Source: Paludibacter sp. UBA5753
GTDB taxonomy: Bacteria; Bacteroidota; Bacteroidia; Bacteroidales; Paludibacteraceae
NCBI GenBank assembly: GCA_002427615.1
Contig: DIFH01000136.1
Location: forward strand, 1-8,938
DNA length: 8,938 bases
Direction of reading: 5' to 3'
Shown here: piece by piece, positions 6,489 to 8,938 of the stretch
How the letters are laid out: every line of letters starts with the position of its first letter
Position numbering within the stretch: position 1 is the stretch's first letter
Translations under genes and position numbers: made by a program
Notes under the pieces: model-generated
The model's input: only the letters and a program-made list of their open reading frames with translations
What the model was told of the DNA's origin: nothing
Databases searched by the model: none

Positions 6489-6533
6489 ACAGGATATTAA
6501 CAAAATAAATCAGTTAATATCCTGTTTTTTTTT
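6489..6533 (+). terminator. Strong intrinsic terminator after clpX
   Basis: ACAGGATATTAAC (6489-6501) and GTTAATATCCTGT (6513-6525) form a perfect 13-bp stem around an 11-base loop, directly followed by an unbroken T run (6525-6533). It lies 47 bases after the clpX stop. This should end the clpP-clpX transcript and isolate recQ. Confidence 0.93.
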
Positions 6534-6651
6534 CAAAAAGTCTTGTATATTTAAAATCTGTTTATAATTTTGTTTTATAATTTAAAGCTGTTTTAAGTAT
6601 AGCATAAACAACAAAAAACTTACTGAAAAACAACAAAAAATATCGGATAAC

Positions 6652-6684
6652 TTGCTTTTATTTCAACAATAAATACTACTTTCG
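6652..6684 (+). promoter_or_regulatory. Candidate promoter for recQ
   Basis: TACTTTCG (6677-6684) differs from TAnnTTTG by one base. A TTG at 6652-6654 lies 22 bases upstream of it, within the reported -33 to -7 spacing for this phylum. The box is 30 bases before the recQ ATG, giving a short leader as at typA. A separate promoter is needed because the terminator at 6489-6533 precedes it. Confidence 0.5.
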
Positions 6685-6714
6685 CAAACCATTTTTTAGA
6701 CAAAAGTCACTATT

Positions 6715-8901
6715 ATGGCAACACATTCTGTATTAACCGAACACTTAAAAAGGAACTTTGGATTTGATGGCTTCAAGGGAAATCAGGAAGCCATTATTCA
6801 GAATGTTCTTGATGGGAAGGATACATTTGTATTAATGCCAACAGGAGGAGGCAAGTCGTTATGCTATCAACTGCCTTCCTTAATAATGGAAGGAACTGCC
6901 ATAGTAATTTCTCCATTGATTGCCCTGATGAAAAACCAGGTGGATGCCATGCGCAATTTCAGTGAAGAAGATGGAATTGCCCATTTTATCAATTCATCTT
7001 TGTCGAAACAGGCAATCGATCTGGTAAAAGGAGATATATTATCGGGTAAAACCAAACTTTTATACGTGGCGCCCGAGTCATTGACCAAGGAAGAAAATAT
7101 TGATTTTTTAAAACAACTCAAAATTTCATTTTATGCGGTGGACGAAGCACATTGTATTTCGGAATGGGGGCATGATTTCCGTCCCGAATATCGCCGGATT
7201 CGACCGATAATAAACGAAATAGGAGTGGCGCCGCTAATAGCGTTAACAGCTACTGCAACGCCCAAGGTACAACATGATATACAGAAAAACCTCGGAATGC
7301 TGAATGCAACTGTATTCAAATCGTCGTTTAACCGGTCAAATTTGTATTATGAGGTTCGTCCCAAGACAAACAATGTAGATAAAGACATCATAAAATATAT
7401 CCGTTCTCAAGCCGGAAAATCAGGAATTATTTATTGTTTGAGTCGCAAAAAAGTTGAAGAACTGGCTGGAACACTGAGTATAAATGGTATTTCGTGCCTT
7501 CCCTATCACGCTGGCATGGAATCGGCAGTGAGAAGCGAGAACCAGGACAAGTTTCTGATGGAGAAAGTTCAAGTGATTGTTGCAACCATAGCTTTTGGAA
7601 TGGGAATTGACAAACCTGATGTACGTTTTGTACTCCATTACGATATGCCAAAAAGCCTTGAAGGATATTATCAGGAAACAGGCCGTGGAGGTCGCGATGG
7701 CGGTGAAGGACAATGTATCGCATTTTATGCCTATAAAGATTTAGACAAATTACGCAAATTTATGCAAGGCAAACCCGTTGCCGAACAAGAAATCGGGAAT
7801 CAATTATTATTAGAAACACAAGCTTACGCTGAATCATCGGTATGTCGACGAAAATTGCTCCTGCATTATTTCGGCGAAGAATATGAAAATGAAAACTGCG
7901 GATGTTGTGATAACTGTATGAAACCACGTAAATTTATTGAAGGACAAGAACTCTTGTCATTGGTATTGGAAACCATTTTAGTTGTTCGCGAAAAATTCAA
8001 AGCCGAACATATTGTTGATATTCTAAAAGGAAATGAAACCTCCGACATCAAATCGTATCAACATGATGAGCTCGAAAATTTCGGTTCTGCATCCGATGAA
8101 GATGAAAAATTACTTCATGCCGTCATTCGCCAGGCAATGATTGCCGGATATATTTCGAAAGACATCGAAAATTACGGATTGTTAAAACTTACGGCAAACG
8201 GAAAGGCTTACCTGAAAAACCCAAGCCCGTTCCCTATTGTTAAAGACAATGAATTTGAGGACGAGGAGGAAGAATCATCCCCGAAAAGCACGGGCGGGAC
8301 TTGTGCCGCCGACGATGTATTATTTTCAATTCTAAAGGATTTGAGAAAAAAACTGTCGAAAAAACTGGAAGTTCCGCCTTTTGTAATTTTCCAGGATCCT
8401 TCGCTTGAAGCAATGGCTACAAGCTATCCTATTACCATGGATGAACTGCAAAACATCCCCGGAGTTGGAGCCGGTAAAGCCAAAAGGTATGGGGAAGAGT
8501 TTTTGAAAGTAATCAAAGAACATGTAAAGGAAAATGAAATTATCCGTCCGGAGGATTTACGCGTTCGCACGGTTGCTAACAAATCAAAACTCAAAGTATC
8601 CATCATCCAATCAATTGACAGAAAAATTGCATTAGATGACATTGCAATGGCTAAAGGGCTTGAGATTAGCGAATTGCTCGACGAAATTGAGGCGATTGTA
8701 TATTCCGGAACTAAAATCAACATCGATTATTTCCTTGAAGAAGTGATGGATCCCGATCATGTCGACGAGATTTTCGACTATTTTAATTCAGCCGAAACCG
8801 ACAAAATAGAACCGGCATTACGCGAGCTGGGGGAGGATGATTTCAGCGAAACCGAAGTCAGATTAGTCAGAATTAAATTTTTATCAGAAATAGGAAATTA
8901 A
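6715..8901 (+). CDS. recQ: ATP-dependent 3'-5' DNA helicase RecQ (long form)
   Basis: RecQ unwinds DNA during recombination and repair of stalled forks. The 728-residue product shows the superfamily 2 core in order: Walker A PTGGGKS (42-48), DEAH (143-146), the RecQ-specific aromatic loop WGHDFRP (151-157), TATAT (178-182), AFGMGIDKPDV (293-303) and QETGRGGRDG (320-329). The zinc-binding site has Cys377, Cys395, Cys398 and Cys401, with an extra Cys397 between the ligands. A winged-helix RQC region (about 410-500), an acidic linker (513-521), an HRDC domain (about 533-604, with a NIPGVGAGKAKRYG helix-hairpin-like stretch) and a further 120-residue C-terminal region (about 609-728) follow. E. 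coli RecQ, at about 609 residues, lacks this tail. I recall such long forms in Bacteroidetes, with a helix-turn-helix-like tail domain, but that label is not proven here. The ATG at 6715 places the N-terminal motif 0 region (FGFDGFKGNQEAII) at the usual distance. No defect is seen. Confidence 0.96.
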   Translation: MATHSVLTEHLKRNFGFDGFKGNQEAIIQNVLDGKDTFVLMPTGGGKSLCYQLPSLIMEGTAIVISPLIALMKNQVDAMRNFSEEDGIAHFINSSLSKQAIDLVKGDILSGKTKLLYVAPESLTKEENIDFLKQLKISFYAVDEAHCISEWGHDFRPEYRRIRPIINEIGVAPLIALTATATPKVQHDIQKNLGMLNATVFKSSFNRSNLYYEVRPKTNNVDKDIIKYIRSQAGKSGIIYCLSRKKVEELAGTLSINGISCLPYHAGMESAVRSENQDKFLMEKVQVIVATIAFGMGIDKPDVRFVLHYDMPKSLEGYYQETGRGGRDGGEGQCIAFYAYKDLDKLRKFMQGKPVAEQEIGNQLLLETQAYAESSVCRRKLLLHYFGEEYENENCGCCDNCMKPRKFIEGQELLSLVLETILVVREKFKAEHIVDILKGNETSDIKSYQHDELENFGSASDEDEKLLHAVIRQAMIAGYISKDIENYGLLKLTANGKAYLKNPSPFPIVKDNEFEDEEEESSPKSTGGTCAADDVLFSILKDLRKKLSKKLEVPPFVIFQDPSLEAMATSYPITMDELQNIPGVGAGKAKRYGEEFLKVIKEHVKENEIIRPEDLRVRTVANKSKLKVSIIQSIDRKIALDDIAMAKGLEISELLDEIEAIVYSGTKINIDYFLEEVMDPDHVDEIFDYFNSAETDKIEPALRELGEDDFSETEVRLVRIKFLSEIGN

Positions 8902-8907
8902 ATTTTC

Positions 8908-8938
8908 ATGTATAAAACCGAAAATCCCGTTCTTTTGT
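8908..8938 (+). CDS. Possible start of a downstream gene, cut by the window edge
   Basis: An ATG six bases after the recQ stop opens a frame (MYKTENPVLL) that stays open to the window end, ten codons in all. The tight spacing would fit an operon with recQ. Ten codons are too few to recognise a family or to exclude a chance frame. Confidence 0.3.
   Translation, partial: MYKTENPVLL

Overview
The window reads as a housekeeping segment from a member of the Bacteroidetes (Bacteroidota). The pointers are promoter -7 boxes of the TAnnTTTG type (TACCTTTGC, TATCTTTGT) upstream of the genes, weak or absent Shine-Dalgarno sequences, an AT-rich genome, a PorT-type outer-membrane beta-barrel gene, a trigger factor with a degenerate FKBP domain, a ClpP with the LGMNG...ILEERQLNVTQMDVFSRL type of N-terminus, a long RecQ, and the gene order tig-clpP-clpX-recQ. 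Order-level placement is not possible from this sequence alone; Bacteroidales or a relative fits best.

Layout, all on the + strand: typA/bipA (111-1910) with its own promoter; a short secreted outer-membrane beta-barrel protein (2015-2650) closed by a hairpin terminator (2671-2703); trigger factor tig (2926-4278) with a 110-nt leader; clpP (4430-5107) with its own promoter; a pair of inverted GC-rich palindromic repeats filling the clpP-clpX gap (5108-5202); clpX (5210-6442) ended by a very strong intrinsic terminator (6489-6533); recQ (6715-8901); and the first codons of a possible next gene at the right edge. No intergenic stretch exceeds 300 bases. The two longest (2651-2925 and 6443-6714) hold only the terminators, promoters and the tig leader described, otherwise AT-rich sequence without coding signs.

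Functionally, trigger factor receives nascent chains at the ribosome exit tunnel, ClpX unfolds substrates and feeds them into the ClpP proteolytic chamber, and TypA is a ribosome-associated GTPase. The window is therefore mostly a ribosome and protein-quality-control neighbourhood, followed by a DNA-repair helicase in its own transcription unit. No RNA gene, CRISPR array, insertion sequence or phage gene was seen, and all full genes appear intact. I did not find a new biological system. The items most worth a second look are the palindromic repeat pair between clpP and clpX, whose right arm ends 7 bases before the clpX start codon, the palindrome just upstream of the clpP promoter, and the eroded FKBP domain of trigger factor.
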